64,000 nt of DNA from NCBI GenBank assembly GCA_030533445.1, contig CM060065.1:49593964-49657963 (forward strand). The letters run 5' to 3'. Origin of the DNA: Cyprinodon diabolis. Lineage: Eukaryota > Chordata > Actinopteri > Cyprinodontiformes > Cyprinodontidae. This document shows positions 1 to 12,130 of the stretch, piece after piece. Positions within the stretch are counted from its first letter, which is position 1; each line of letters starts with the position of its first letter. Position numbers and translations under genes: made by a program. The notes beneath the pieces were generated by a model. That model saw only the letters and a program-made list of their open reading frames with translations, ran no database searches and was not told the DNA's origin.

Positions 1-600
1 TCTAAATCGATTGGTAACTTGGTTATTTCTCTTGGTGGACAGCAGCAGTCGCTTTTTTAAAGGAGTCACGGTATTTTGGTATTTTACTCACACTTCTGAA
101 ACTGACCTTAATGTTTAATCCATTTGAAAAGTTTTCCATTGTTTGTCTACATCGTCTCCAGTTCTGTTACACAACAGGTAAAACATTAAACAAGCAGCAA
201 CACTTCCAGAATGCCAGCAGGTGTGTCAACTAATCGTTTTGATTCTTTTTGGTGGAAAGAGAACGGAGTAATAGCAAGAAAGGCCACTGTTAAAACCCAT
301 ATATGAATTACATTTATCAAAGAGGACCAAAATCAGACTTTGGATTTTTTTCTCTTCTGAAGAAAGAGCCAACAAAAACCAAAAAAAAAACAAAAAAACC
401 CAAAAACAGTAAGGTGCAAGATAACAAGCTCAATACCAGCGCACACATTTTAACATGTAAAGTCTAATTTGTGGAAGATGACTCCTTTGAGATTACTCCC
501 ATCTGTTCTAGACAACGTGCAAAAGTAATAGAAGGCATTTTGTGACTTATAAGAAGAGGAAGAATTATAGAAATATCACAACAAGATATTGATTTTGGAT

Positions 601-952
601 ATTCAGTTCAATTCAGTTTATTTATATAGCGCATATCGACAACACATCATCTCAAAGCACTTTAGAGATACAGTTCAAACAGATCATCCAGTCAAATGAT
701 TCAGAGTTTTCTATCTAAGAAAAACCAGTTGATTGCATCGACTGATTGACTTGAAAGCAATCCCTCACATTAACCATGCTTGTAGCGACAGTGGAGAGGA
801 AAAACTCCTTTTTAACAGGAAGAAACCTCCAGCAGAACCAGGATCATTGTGAGCGGCCATCTGCTGAGGCCCACTGGGGTTCAACGAGACAGAAGCAGAT
901 ATAGAAAAAAAAAGCAGATACAAAAAGCAACTGTAAATCAGAAATTACGTCC
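601..952 (-). repeat. Interspersed LINE/SINE-type repeat, copy 1
   Basis: The left edge (TTCAATTCAGTTTATTTATA) is the reverse complement of a typical fish retroposon 3' tail with a GCGCTATATAAAT box. The body contains a highly repeated segment (GTGGAGAGGAAAAACTCC, then AACAGGAAGAAACCTCCAGC). A second copy in the same orientation lies at 60019-60325. The tail orientation suggests the element is on the minus strand. The exact family is not identified. Confidence 0.65.
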
Positions 953-1045
953 AATATCTGCCAAAAAACGAATATTCACATAAATCAGCTACCATTTAAA
1001 ATCTCTGCTAGTTAGCTGATAGAAACACTGATTTCTATAAGATTC

Positions 1046-1375
1046 GGGGCGACAGTGGCGTTGGATGTAGGAGTTTGCCCTGAAATCAAAGGATTGACGG
1101 TTCAAGCCCCGACTCCGACTTTCATTGCCGTTGTGACGTTGGGCAAGACACTTCACCTGCATTGTCTACTGATGGTGGTCAGAGGGCCCGGTGGTGCCAG
1201 TGTACGGCAGCCCCGCTTCTGTCAGTGAGCCCCAGGGCAGCTTTGGCTACAATGTAGCTCGCCACCATCAGTGTGTGAGTGTGTGTGTGAATGGGTGAAT
1301 GAATGTAGTGTAAAGCGCTTTGGTCAAGTCTCCTGACTTGAATAAATGCGCTATATAAGTACATGCCATTTACCA
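1046..1375 (+). repeat. tRNA-derived SINE, complete copy
   Basis: The head has a Pol III B-box-like GGTTCAAGCCC at about 1101. It is followed by a conserved body (ACTTCACCTGCATTGTCTAC, then CTACTGATGGTGGTCAGAGG) and a 3' tail with GTGTAAAGCGCTTTGG and GCGCTATATAAGTACATGCC. A second copy at 30651-31308 shares the head and body but lacks the tail and is split by a transposon. The tail resembles those used by L2-like LINE machinery in fish. Confidence 0.75.
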
Positions 1376-1409
1376 AAGTTGATCTAACTCATAGTTGATT
1401 TATAAGTCG

Positions 1410-1640
1410 GTCCGTTGTTCTCATAAAGTATGTTGTTGACTATTGCTCTGTTTCAGTAATGTCAATTAATGAAGTATTTTCTACTACGCTATTTTACAAA
1501 ATAAGTAAGTAAGTAGGTGATCCATGTTGATGCTGTATGTGGTTAGTGTTGGTATCGTCAATATGCCAATATCTGTGTCATATCAGAAATGAAAAGGCTG
1601 TATTTGGGCACCCATAGTATCAAATTATTATCTAAATCAG
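1410..1640 (+). repeat. Old interspersed repeat, copy 1 (opposite strand to 16194-17390)
   Basis: The segment TTGTTGACTATTGCTCTGTT, AGTAATGTCA, and later ATATCTGTGTCATATCAGAA aligns with the reverse complement of 16194-16370, where TTGTTGACTATTGCTCCGTG is found. Similarity is patchy, as expected for an old dispersed element. Family not identified. Confidence 0.45.
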
Positions 1641-4600
1641 CTGACTTTAAAGAAAGGAGTTAGTCTGCAGTGGAGAATCAAGTTCATAGTTATGGCCGGT
1701 CATTTTTTTGACTCAACTGTATTCATGCAAAGGCAGTTTCATACACGTTGTCAGTTTAAGAAAAAATGGTTAAAGATATCAAATAACATACTTCTTATCA
1801 TGACCTATTTTGTTAAATCAATTTTTTCAACTAAGTCCTCAAGGCAAATACATCACAGGCCATTGCTTTACCTCAGAGTCCTTTGCTCTGCTCACAGTTG
1901 TGCTATGACATTCCCTCTCAGGTGAACATGAGGCCCTTTGCTTATCAGCAGACCACTGTGCTGATGTAGGCCCTGAGGCAATCAGTGTACTGTCTGCTTC
2001 TTCTTTTTTCCTTTCTTTCTAAACACTGATTAGAAAAGGAGAGAGGAAAAGCCAAGAGAATATCAACAAGATCGAGTCAATACGGCAGAAAATGTAGATA
2101 CATACACAAGTGGAGTGTGTAACACGTTTCAGACTGAGGAGATCGTTTGAAGGTACTTCAGCATTAAAGCCGTTTATAGAGAGATTGCGTCTTACTCTCT
2201 AGGTTATACATTAGTTACTTCTGGTGTAAAGCTCAATGAGAACAAAGGTTTATGGAAAAATGGAAGAAATTATGAATGAAATTTTCACAAAGTTAAAAAT
2301 ATGTCAAGATAAAAGCTTTTTACTCAGTTCATAGTGTTGTAATGATCCGCCAGTCTGTTGTAATGTTCAACATAATGCATTTGAGTAGTTTACTATTAAC
2401 TCCACATCCTGCACCTGTTCCATCATATTTAAAGACTACACCTATTATCTTAGGCTTAGTGCAAGTGAATACATCCAGTGGTCCTTTCATGTCTCATCAT
2501 CATGCTCTATTTCTGAACTTGGTTTTGTCCCAATTCCCTCTTGTCTTGGATTCCAGGCCTGACATCACTTACCTTGCAGGCAAGATGAATAGTCATTAGA
2601 TTTGTGAATTTACAAACTCCCAAAAATACATCTCGCCAGATGCCAACAGATGCGCTGGCCTCGAATACAGGAATGTTTTTAGCCAATGAAATGCAGTGAC
2701 GTTTTTGACATCAACCAGAAGTGGCAGAAGCACAGCAGACATAGTTGCATAAGTAGAGACTGCTATTGGGTTTGTTTTACCTGAAATACGCTAAATTTTT
2801 TATTTGAAAAAACAGCAAAAATATGTGATTTGTGTCCTTTCGGGTGTGAAGATGTCTGCACGTTGATCCTTTGATAAGAATTTGATTTATCAGTCAAATC
2901 CGCCAGTTTTGAAACAAATCAAGAACATCCGTCATAGCTGGTGCTGCTGCTGTGATTGGCTAATGGCTCCACATGGATGGAGGTGCCAATCCGTAATTTA
3001 GCCAATCAGCTCCAAGAACTGTACCAAATGTCCCTCCTTTATGAACACTCTCTACAGGAGCCTTTTCAGGTGAAGACTGTGTAAAAACCGAATTGAACTG
3101 CATGGATCAATCTGGCTTAGGCCAGGTTATGACATCACTTCCTGGTTTTTAAATCCAAGCCTGGCTATTGACTCTGATCTTCTGCCCATCCTTCTCTGGA
3201 TTATTCTCTTTCCTGTCCTCTGACCAAGCTCTGTTTAACTGGTATACAGTTATGAGCTTTGTGGGTCTTCTGTGTCCCAGAGTTGGGGTTCATCTCAAGG
3301 GATTCCTTTGGTTCAACACACAACTTCTCTTACTGCATAGAGCCTTCCTCACTGTAAGGATTGGAGCTCCACTGAGTCCAATCATTTTAAAGTCATGTAC
3401 TCATTATTTTGTCCCCAATCCTTAAATGTCCATCTTTGTGGTTCCTGATTTGACCTGTTAGTGTTCCAGAAGTCCCTGAAAAACACGGTTTCATTAAACT
3501 CTTGGGTGCTTGGGTTTATTTCAAGTTACTTTAAGTCAGACATTACAACCATTTAGGTATAAAATGGTGGGAAGACGCCTCCATTGGATGAGAGACAGGT
3601 GGTGATCTTTCATATTGACTCTACTTGTCTTTGGTTTCAACAAAGAGATTGACACACAGTAAATGCGCTTTTTAATGCTCTCAAAATTGAGCTTAATATG
3701 AACCTAAACACAACACCTACAATACTGGGATACTTTTATATAAACTCAGACAGTGGGAGATAACCTACTGACAATGGTTTGTTAGGATAATTTGTGAGAC
3801 TATAAAAGAGGCCTAAATCATACGTCACCAGGCTTTTTCTGAAAATGTTTCAACAGGTAGTTGTAGGTTTTTGTTAATTATGTCGGCTCGCACTACAGCC
3901 ACCATCATTTGTCAGAGTTTATGGCACAAAGGCAGATGATGAAAAGACCATTGGCAAAATGAGATCAAATACAACAGCATAAAAAGGAATTATGAGATGG
4001 GTTCTTTCAAACATTCAAAGAGATTTAGAAAGCATTATTGACCATTTTGCTTCATTAGGGAATAAAAGTGATTCCTAAGAGTTTTGTTTCTAATTGCTCT
4101 GCAGAAATGTGTTGTAAATTATATTAATCAAAGCTGGTAAAATAGAAACTCTCAAGGTGAGCTAAAAAATAAAATAGAATAAAAAATATTCAACTTTTTA
4201 CCCCAAATATGCAGAAGTTTCCCTACTCTTGCTATTTAATCAGTAAACACTGCAAAGTATTGGCATAATGTCAAGACTGCCGACTTTTTCGAAAGAATCA
4301 GTTGCTTTCTGATTCAACCACAGCCTGAATAACTAAAAAATGACTTTTTCAGGTTCAAATGTCAACAATATTAACTCCAGATTTCATCGAAACGTGTGTT
4401 TGTGTAAGTGGGTGAGAAAGCGTGTGTGAACATGTTGGCAAAGAGATCAAAACGACCTAGTTAATGGAGATGAAGGCGATGATGGGATCTGCGCTCGTGA
4501 GGTAATCTGATACCTTTAATGGTAGCGGGGAGAAGGATCCTGCATATAAATGGCTTTTTATCTAACAGCGGGAAAACTCGGCGCAGTAATGACTTAACAT

Positions 4601-5645
4601 GTGAATTAGTGCACAAGCATGCACATCTGCATGTGAAATCACACGCTAAACTTTACAGCGTGCATGTAGGAACATAGAAAAAAAGAAGGCCGTACGCTTA
4701 GGAAATAAATAAATAAATAAATAATAGCTTTTCCGGCTCCGCTGATGACTAAAGTGAAAAAGCGACAGCATGCTCGCAGACTCCCATTGATTCGACTTGA
4801 CGGAGAGAGCTCCCGCTTCATTAGGCCAAGAAATTAAAATGTGGGTGGCCTGTGGTGTAGGTGGGATGTGTTGAGGGGGGGGGAGTGGATTTATGGGGTG
4901 ATGTAGGGGGGTGCTGTAACGCTGTCAGACTAAGCTGTCCAAGGCTAAGTGAATAAAATAAATAAATAAATAAAAAGAAAACATAAAAAATAATGGCTTT
5001 TGGATACCCAGAAGTATAACGACTTTAAAGTTCATTACATTAAAATTGACATTGAAAAACAGCAAGAGACGGAATGGAGGAGAAGGTGGAAACGGCACAG
5101 CGATGTTGCCACTGGCGACCTAGAGGTGGGCTTTAAGTCTGTAAATATGACACTGACTATATGTCTTAATGCAAAGCATCAGAACAACAGAGGGTGAAAC
5201 AAATGCAAAGCTCTGCTGGAAAACCTTGGTTCCTGAAATTCCCACTGATGATACTTTGACATTCACCCACATGGCCACTGTTGCATGACCTGAGTATTCA
5301 CCATAGCAACAACTCCTCTTACTTGTTGTAATCCAGGGCTTAAGATTCCTGTGCATTGCCTCAATTTATGCTTCTAAAAATAGCCGGCTGCAGCTAAATC
5401 CTAAAATATATGAAGTAGCTGGTTAAATGTAATTCTTTATCTTTTGCAGTTTTCAGTATTCCTACGTGTCACTTCAGAACCAAAAAGTTTAACTTCTTTT
5501 ACTGAATGTTTATCTGACAGACCACCGAATGTATAACAGAAAAATCAGGTTATAAGAAAGGATAACGACTGATTTTTTTTGTTCAATATTTAGCTTTCTT
5601 TTGTGCCCTGCTCCTTTTCCATATATCCCTGGTCAAACACACCTG
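1641..5645. other. Intronic sequence without a recognised gene
   Basis: I see short ORFs under 90 codons with no family features. There are small simple repeats: (AAAT)n near 4705-4722 and 4955-4975, and a G tract near 4873-4882. No exon-like block with paired splice sites was recognised. Confidence 0.6.
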
Positions 5646-6131
5646 TATGGAGGACCAACTCTGCCATATTTAAAAATAAATACAGAAATTAATAAATGCT
5701 CTATAGGACACGCCCCCTCCTCATTTGCATAATGCGGCAGAAATGCAGACAGAAATGTAAAAAAGGCAGACAGAAATAAATAGCGGCGAATAAATAACTA
5801 GGGTAAAAAAAATACAAAGGAAGAATAAAACAGACAAAAATATTATAACATGCACATAAATAAATACATAAAAATGTAAGTAATTAAAAAAATAAAGTTG
5901 AAGATTATAAAGGACAAAAAAATAAATAAGGTAAATATAACAAAGGAAAATAAATAAAGAAGCTAATTAAAAGAGTTATATACATTTATGTCTGACTGTA
6001 AAATTTTATTTCTACTTACATTTATTTGTTTATTGCCTTTTTGGTGGCAATTAATTGTATGCTTATTTATATATTGAGCATTTATTTATTTCTGTATTTA
6101 TTTTTAAATATGGCACAGTATGTCCTCCATA
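5646..6131. mobile_element. MITE with about 56-bp terminal inverted repeats and TA at both ends
   Basis: The left end starts TATGGAGGACCAACTCTGCC. The right end is its near reverse complement, finishing GGCACAGTATGTCCTCCATA. The inverted repeat continues through ATATTTAAAAATAAATACAG and AATAAATGCTC on both sides. The interior is A-rich with no ORF. A TA dinucleotide at each edge would fit a Tc1/mariner-type target duplication, but this is inference. Confidence 0.8.
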
Positions 6132-6254
6132 CACTTGATCAATTGGCTCAATTACCTCCTCTGTGTACAGTCAGCATCTCCAAGGTCTTGCCAGTGAACT
6201 GATCGTTTAAAGCGCCCTGCACCCCGTGTTTGGTGCACACTCAAAAAACATCAA

Positions 6255-6345
6255 CCTAAACACACCTCTCTTGCTAAGAAACATGGTGGTGACAGCATCA
6301 TGCTGAGGGGAGCTTTTCTTCAGCAGGACAAAGTTGGTCGGGGCT
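6255..6345 (+). mobile_element. Tc1-like transposase scrap
   Basis: The reading AAACATGGTGGTGACAGCAT, CATGCTGAGGGGAGC, TTTTCTTCAGCAGG encodes KHGGDSIMLRGAFLQQ. This resembles the KHGGGSIMVWGCF block of Tc1/mariner transposases. No longer frame survives and no inverted ends were found, so this is a small relic. Confidence 0.5.
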
Positions 6346-6352
6346 GAAAGAA

Positions 6353-6437
6353 GACGTCTGTGGGAGTTGGTTTCGAACTCACAATCTCAGGATTCCAAGC
6401 TCTATTCCCTAACCACTAGGTCCCCCCCCCCCCCCCA
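6353..6437 (-). repeat. tRNA-like SINE head with adjacent poly-C tract
   Basis: On the minus strand the segment reads CCTAGTGGTTAGGGAATAGA (A-box-like), then GTGAGTTCGAAACC (B-box-like), the spacing of a tRNA-derived promoter. A run of about 16 C residues follows at 6422-6437 on the plus strand. The body beyond 6353 is not recognised, so this may be a truncated SINE. Confidence 0.5.
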
Positions 6438-7246
6438 AAAAAAATACTAATAAGCAACAAAATTATACATAAAGGATTTCATGTAAGATTTAGTGGCTTT
6501 ATTTGAACATTACACCTCTGCATATTTTAGTAATGTGGTTAATTCAGTTTTGGCTGAAAGAGGTGGAATGAATTCTTATTTATTGGAAATATAAAAGTAT
6601 CAATTTTAAGAGGCAAACGGTTTAAATAAAACTAACAGCAAAATACTCTAATGGTTAAGTTTTTATTTTTCTCATGATCAAGGTCTTTGGATGGAATAAC
6701 ACTTGGACTTTCACTGCTCTTCATACGAGCCGTCCAATTCATCCTTAACATGCTGCCAAAGCAGCGACGGCCCACTGAGAGATGGACTTTTACTGAAGGT
6801 GTCCGCTTCAACCTGGCATCAGGATATATGCAACCAAGTTTTAAAACCCAGAAAAGTTCTAAAGCTACAGTAAGGATGGAAGGAATGATCTTCACTTCTG
6901 TGGCTCGGTTGTTACAAGATGAGGCTTAAATCAAAGTCCTTTGTTTTATAGTTCCGTCAAGGCCAGATATCCATAACATTATGGCTAATATTAAAATCCT
7001 TATGGCAAGGCAAACATTTCCTGAATCCAACTAAAATTGAGTAAAATCATTTCTCATCAGTCTTTGAATCAAAGAACACATTCAAGCTTCTTCAGGTAGA
7101 GTAGATCCTACAATGCCAAGATAAGGGCTTTTGGTACTTACTGTACAGAAAACAAACAGTTGGGAATTAAAGCACAGTTTTCAAAAAAAATTTTAGTAGC
7201 TTCTCTGCTCAAAAATGAAGTTTGAGTAGATTTGTACAGCTTTTAA
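6438..7246. other. Intronic sequence without a recognised gene
   Basis: Two overlapping antisense ORFs of about 80 codons (6632-6929) show no motif I recognise. An (AT)n run at 7249-7266 abuts the following transposon and serves as its target site. Confidence 0.5.
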
Positions 7247-7266
7247 GTATATATATATATATATAT

Positions 7267-7784
7267 TAGGGATGGAACGGTTTATGAAAACCGTCCGAAC
7301 CGTTCGGTTCGACTGTCTCGGTTCGGTTCGCGTGTGTTGCGTTCGGTTCATGCGCTGCTCCTTTTTCTCATAGGCGAAGCGTTTACACTCTAGAGCAGAA
7401 GGCGGTGGTACTGCGACCAAAGCTAAACACCAGTAGTAAACAAGAAGAAGAAGCGAAGCAGCGTAGCCGGGCGTAGCAGGAAAAAAAAATGATTTGTTGT
7501 GGAGAATTGTGTGGGTATGGCGAGTGGGAAAGAACAGGAGTTGGAAGACGCGCCAGCAGCACTTTATACGTCTGCTGTATGGGACCACTTTGCATTTAGA
7601 GTGACCTACGATGACGGCGGAAAGAAAGCTGTGGATAAAAGTGCAACAGTGTGCAAGCATTGTGCAACACGTTTTGTTTATGCTAACAGCAACACGACCA
7701 ACATGTCAGGCTAACAATAAACATATACCGACCCGAACCGAAAACCGTGACCACGAAACCGTGAACCGAACCGTTCCACCCCTA
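7267..7784 (+). mobile_element. Non-autonomous hAT-like element with BED-finger exon, copy A
   Basis: The ends TAGGGATGGAACGGTTTATG and CCGAACCGTTCCACCCCTA are imperfect inverted repeats, flanked by the 8-bp duplication ATATATAT (7259-7266, 7785-7792) inside an AT microsatellite. Eight-bp duplications and TAGGG-type ends fit hAT elements. The subterminal regions are packed with short AACCG/CGGTT direct and inverted motifs. A BED-type zinc-finger reading frame lies inside at 7517-7714. Related copies are at 16371-17186 and 30746-31146. Confidence 0.8.
7517..7714 (+). pseudogene. BED zinc-finger N-terminal fragment of a hAT transposase
   Basis: From the ATG at 7517 the frame encodes MASGKEQELEDAPAALYTSA, then VWDHFAFRV and KSATVCKHCATRF. 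This is the VW..F and CxxC half of a BED finger, the DNA-binding domain at the N-terminus of many hAT transposases. The frame stops just after NMSG, where a full protein would continue to the His pair of the finger (GHLRRHH-like). The finger is therefore incomplete and the fragment is not a full DNA-binding domain. The frame is uninterrupted in copies A and B. Confidence 0.7.
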
Positions 7785-8094
7785 ATATATATAGTGTCTG
7801 AATGCCTAGTGGATAAGAAAACAAGTGGACTCAAAATTTCCCACAATGCACCTTGAAAAGTAGTGATCATCCATGGTCACTAGATAAGCAGGTATATTTA
7901 TTATTCTTTTTTTTATATTTGTTTTGGGGGCTAGGGTGAACAAAGATGGCACAGGCACCGTGCAGGGAGGCACAGTCACGTGACCAAAAGGGAGCAAAAA
8001 AAAGTGATTATATGTCCGAACGGTCAGTTAATTAAATTCACAATGAAGTCTACTTTAAAGTCCCCTCTCCATATAGTGATTGAGTGATTTACGG

Positions 8095-8330
8095 GTTAGG
8101 GCGGAAATTCAGAAACTGACTTTTTTTTACATGTGCAAAATTAGTGCATTTGTGCTGTGAGAAGGTTGCAAGTACCCGGTTGATCCCCACAGCCTGCCTT
8201 CTGGGTCCCTGAGCAAGACCCTTAACCCCTGATTGCTCCTCAGGCACTGCACAGTGGCAGCCCACTGCTCCCCAAAGGGATGGGTTAAGATGCAGAAGTG
8301 AATTTCTCCATTGAGAGATCAATCAGGTTT
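8095..8330 (+). repeat. tRNA-derived SINE, diverged copy
   Basis: The segment CTGTGAGAAGGTTGCAAGTA, GGTTGATCCCCACAGCC, CCCTGAGCAAGACCCTTAAC and GGCAGCCCACTGCTCCCCAA matches the better preserved SINE at 32911-33157. The head is disrupted and the (ATTCT)n tail is missing. Confidence 0.65.
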
Positions 8331-8507
8331 AATTACTTTTATAGTTTATTATCTCAAATCGGATCTACATCTTGATTGATCAGGAGTTCAAAATCTCTGT
8401 TTACATGGTTTACATGAACTGCCTGTTTTGTAATAAACCCGTACTCTTCCTTTCATCATGAACCTTAGCTCTTTGTGCCTGCCGCACACATTTCTTTTCC
8501 TGTTTTT

Positions 8508-8724
8508 GAGCTTGAAAAGTTCAGTCTAGGCAACTGGACGTGAAGTTTTCCTAAGGACATTTCGCCTCTCATCCAAGAGGCTTCTTCAGTTCTAACTAAT
8601 GGGGGGGCGGAGCACTGAGATTAATATACTGTAGGTGGAACAAATAATTAGGGGGAACAAATGGTACACTGAATATAAAAATCTCAGTGCTACATTCAAC
8701 TAGTTAGAACTGAAGAAGCCTAAT
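8508..8724 (+). repeat. Retroelement end (LINE- or Penelope-like), copy 1
   Basis: The segment CTTGAAAAGTTCAGTCTAGG, CTCTCATCCAAGAGGCTTCT, GAGATTAATATACTGTAGGT matches the reverse complement of 38225-38426. The copy contains an internal inverted repeat: CTTCTTCAGTTCTAACTA at about 8583 and TAGTTAGAACTGAAGAAG at about 8701. Family assignment is uncertain. Confidence 0.55.
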
Positions 8725-8825
8725 TGATTAGAAAACTAATTAATGTTCATGATTGTTCACACTTCTATAGAAGCAGTTTTTCAAAGAAACTGCATAAAAT
8801 GTCAGTTTTCTAAATAAAGCTAAAT

Positions 8826-9058
8826 GATAGTGTTGCGCCGATGTCATTTTTTGGTCCCGATACGGATACCCGATACCTGGCTGTGCAGTATTTGCCGATA
8901 TTTTTATTTAATAATTGAGGAACAACAGAGTTTTTTTTTATGTTAAAGTCTGTTTATTTTGTTAATATGGATTTTATTTAAAATACAACTAATGAGATTA
9001 ATTAATCACAGAACCTGTCATTAACCCAATTAAGTTTTAATCGCGCCCCACCACTAAC
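8826..9058. mobile_element. Fragments of hAT-like element ends
   Basis: The left part, ATAGTGTTGCGCCGATG followed by CCCGATACGGATACCCGATA, resembles the terminus of a common fish hAT MITE. The right part ends TTTTAATCGCGCCCCACCAC, like another hAT terminus. The two parts look like different families joined by deletion or nesting. No target duplication found. Confidence 0.4.
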
Positions 9059-9919
9059 ATATACAGTTTAAAAGGTTGAAGACATCTAGATTAGTTACAT
9101 TCAAAAAACAAAAAAAATACTTTGACTATTTTGTACAATTGGTTTGTTTTCATGTTAAAAGAAACAAATAAGCGAAGAATTATTTTGGGTTTAATTAACA
9201 TGTTAACTTTTTGTCAGAAAACCTTTAAATATATTTCTCCAAAATTATTGGGTTATTTATCTGCTTTATTAAATATATCTGTTAACAACAAGCATTTGGA
9301 AGCATAAGCTTTGTTTACACTCAGCTGTATTCAAGAGAAAAAATGAGGACATTGGCAAAATGTTTTTAGATCATGTTCTGAATTTACTTTCACTACAATT
9401 AACATAGAACTCTCCATCTAATGTTAATAAAAGTTAAGTGGTCATTTTTTTAAGCTCTTGGTTGTTTTGAGCATAAGCCAGCAGAAAAGAGCAGCAGGAC
9501 CCCATGCAGGTCTCATCCATTCTTTGTGGTTGGCTTTGACACGGAGCCAGGAGACATGGCTGGTAGCCAAACACTTGCTGCGTGGGTCACTCACTCTCTG
9601 CTGGCAGGTGGGCAGCGCGGGAGGATCAGGTTCTTAGAGCCGACACTCAACCAACAATCAACAGACAGGATTAACACCTACTGTCTTTATTCATTCAGCA
9701 TCGCTGTGATGGCAGCATGTGCCATCTAGTAATTCTTTTTATTTAAATATATCACTTTATATTTGTTTACCATATTGTTTTTGATTCCTTTTACTTATGA
9801 TTTGGCATTGGTTGGCTATTTGGTTGAATCATTTTGCTAAATTTTTCTTGTATGACTTGTTTTGAACTAATAATTTTCCTGTTCCTATGAGGCTACCATG
9901 TGGGGTGGTTTGGCCATTG
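9059..9919. other. Intronic sequence without a recognised gene
   Basis: AT-rich sequence. ORFs of 61 and 67 codons at 9122-9307 and 9526-9729 lack recognisable domains or codon structure. Nothing else seen. Confidence 0.5.
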
Positions 9920-10107
9920 AAGCAGGAGTTCCAGCTCATTGGTTCATTTTTTTTAATGTTCTTTCTTGTTTCTCCATTTTTTTTATTAGTTATTTTTTAT
10001 TTTTTATTCTACTTGCTGTTTTATTTTTCTATATTTTAATCATGTAAAGCACTTTGCATTGTCTTTGTTCTGAATTGTGCTATACAAATAAATTTGCCTT
10101 GCTGCAA
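9920..10107 (+). repeat. 3' tail of a LINE or LINE-mobilised retroposon
   Basis: The sequence ends with ATGTAAAGCACTTTGCATTG and GTGCTATACAAATAAATTTG, a tail typical of fish L2/Rex1-type retroposons. No reverse transcriptase reading frame survives upstream, so only the end remains. Confidence 0.55.
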
Positions 10108-10397
10108 AAAATCTATGGCACTGAGACTTGATTGGACTCTTTCACTCATTTTTAAAAGATATGTGGGAAAGTTAGTTTTTCCATTTTGTTAGGTGTTTGT
10201 TGTAATTAAAGTTAGAGAGCTTAATTAAATTAAAGTATTTTATTTTAAATTAAATTAATAAACTATAATTGATTAAATTATTACATCATTTCCTATCAGT
10301 TTGCTCTTTTTGTTGTAGTTTTGTTTAGGTAAATGTTCCGTCTCGTGTCAAAATGACCTTATGAGCCAGTATAGATGATGCTCATGTGTGTTGGTTT

Positions 10398-10941
10398 GGC
10401 TACGTTCACACTGCAGACCTTGATGCTCAATTCTGATTTTTTTCTTTTGTGAAATCAGATTTTTTTGCGTTGCTGTTCACATTTCCAAATATATGCAACT
10501 TGTATGTGATCTCCTGTGTGAACTGCAGTCATACAACCCAATTGTCCCACATGCGCAGTAGTGGAAGAAGTGGCGTCAACAGCCAGCGAGCTCTGCGTTT
10601 ACGGAAGTAAACATGGATTGTGGAGCTGGCGCGAATCTGTCAATCTTTCCCAACCTTAAAAACTCTTCTTCTTGCGTAGCAAGACGCAGAATAGTGACCT
10701 TTGTCAGGAATAAAGGCGTTCAGGTCGGATGAATGCGACCCGGCCGTTCAGACGCAGGTCGTATTTGAAGGAATCAGATTCGTATCGGATTCCGGGCCGC
10801 AGAGCCAAGTGGCCTTGGTCGCATAAAAAAAAAATCGGATCTGTGTTGTTCAGACAGCCATGAAAAGATCAGATCCAGGTCGCATATGGGCAAAAAAAAA
10901 ATTGGATTTGGGTCACTTCAGGCTGCAGTGTGAACGTAGCC
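10398..10941. mobile_element. MITE with GGCTACGTTCACACTGCAG termini
   Basis: The left end GGCTACGTTCACACTGCAG and the right end CTGCAGTGTGAACGTAGCC are perfect inverted repeats. Subterminal blocks (CAATTCTGATTTTTTT and GGATTTGGGTCACTT) are loosely inverted too. The centre has a GC-richer patch around an ATG (near 10612) but no long ORF. A clear target duplication was not found, so the superfamily is open. Confidence 0.75.
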
Positions 10942-12125
10942 TTAGTTGGGTCAATTAATAGTTAAATTACCTGTTTACTTTTTGTTGACCTCATTTTCAT
11001 TTTTGGGCCCAGATGTGTGTTTAGAGTTCATAATCTTGTAAATAAATCTTCAAACTTCCCTGTGCTTCTCTAATTTTTGTTTCGTTCACAATCACTGAGT
11101 TGATATTTTACACTAAATATAAATTCCAGTTTAATAGAAAAAAAAAACTTTACTGGTCTTTGCATTAAAGTCACACGTATAATTTCCAATAAAAGGAAGA
11201 TAATGAATGGTTTCAAACATGAAAAAAATCAAATAAAAACACTGCTTCACTGCAATATTAACCATGAGGAACATATAACAATAGTATAAGTGTCATGGTC
11301 TCTGATATCTGCTTGTTTGTTGATAAAATGGTCTGTTTTGTGTGGCGGAAGTGAACAGAAACACCCTGCCTACCTGCTAGAGCTTGGCTGGCAGCTGTGT
11401 CACACAGTTACGCTGCTGTCTGTGGTCATTATCCTGCTGTACAACTGAGAGTGAGAGACTAAGAGAAAGAAAAGGTTATAGTGGCTAGAAATGAGATCAG
11501 CGTGTGGTTAGAAAGACCAAAGAAGGAAGCTGACTGCTCACCAACATAAGCAGCACACAACAACTGGACTCACTAGGTGTATATTTCATCCCTCCTTAGC
11601 TTCTGAGATTATATACCATCCCTTAAATCATGTTGGTTTTTGCTTCTAATCTTATTGGTGTTTACATCCCAATTTTCCGTTTGTAAAAATTGAGCTAATA
11701 CAGTTGAGATTTGTCATAATTAGTGCAGTACTGTGGATTGACAAGGTCTGGGAAATCTATCATATGGAACAAATAACTTATTGCCTTAGGCTTCAAAAAG
11801 ACATATTTGTTAATAGGTGGAAACCAGCCATGACCATATTAATGCAGTAAAACTTTTTTTTATATATTTTTTTTTTCTTCCTTTCATTGTATTCTATTTC
11901 ATTTCTATTGTACTTTTTTATATTATTTATTATTTTCTATTTAATTTTTTATTTCCATTGCATCTGCTTATTTAATTACTAACTACATTTATGTTTGTAA
12001 GTTACTTATGTTTAACCATGTGACCTACTCTACTTGTAAGCCTAACTTGTTGTATATACTTCCAAAGTTTTGTTCTTTTTTAAGTATACCATATAGAGCA
12101 GCAGCCTGAATGTGCGCTTGTATGT
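10942..12125. other. Intronic sequence without a recognised gene
   Basis: AT-rich intron with T-rich tracts near 11850-11960. No exon, RNA gene or element ends were recognised. Confidence 0.5.
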
Positions 12126-12130
12126 ATATG

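Noticed and set aside
7193..7660. 155-codon minus-strand ORF
   Set aside because: It lies antisense to the BED-finger exon of the hAT copy A and runs through its inverted repeat. A shadow frame.
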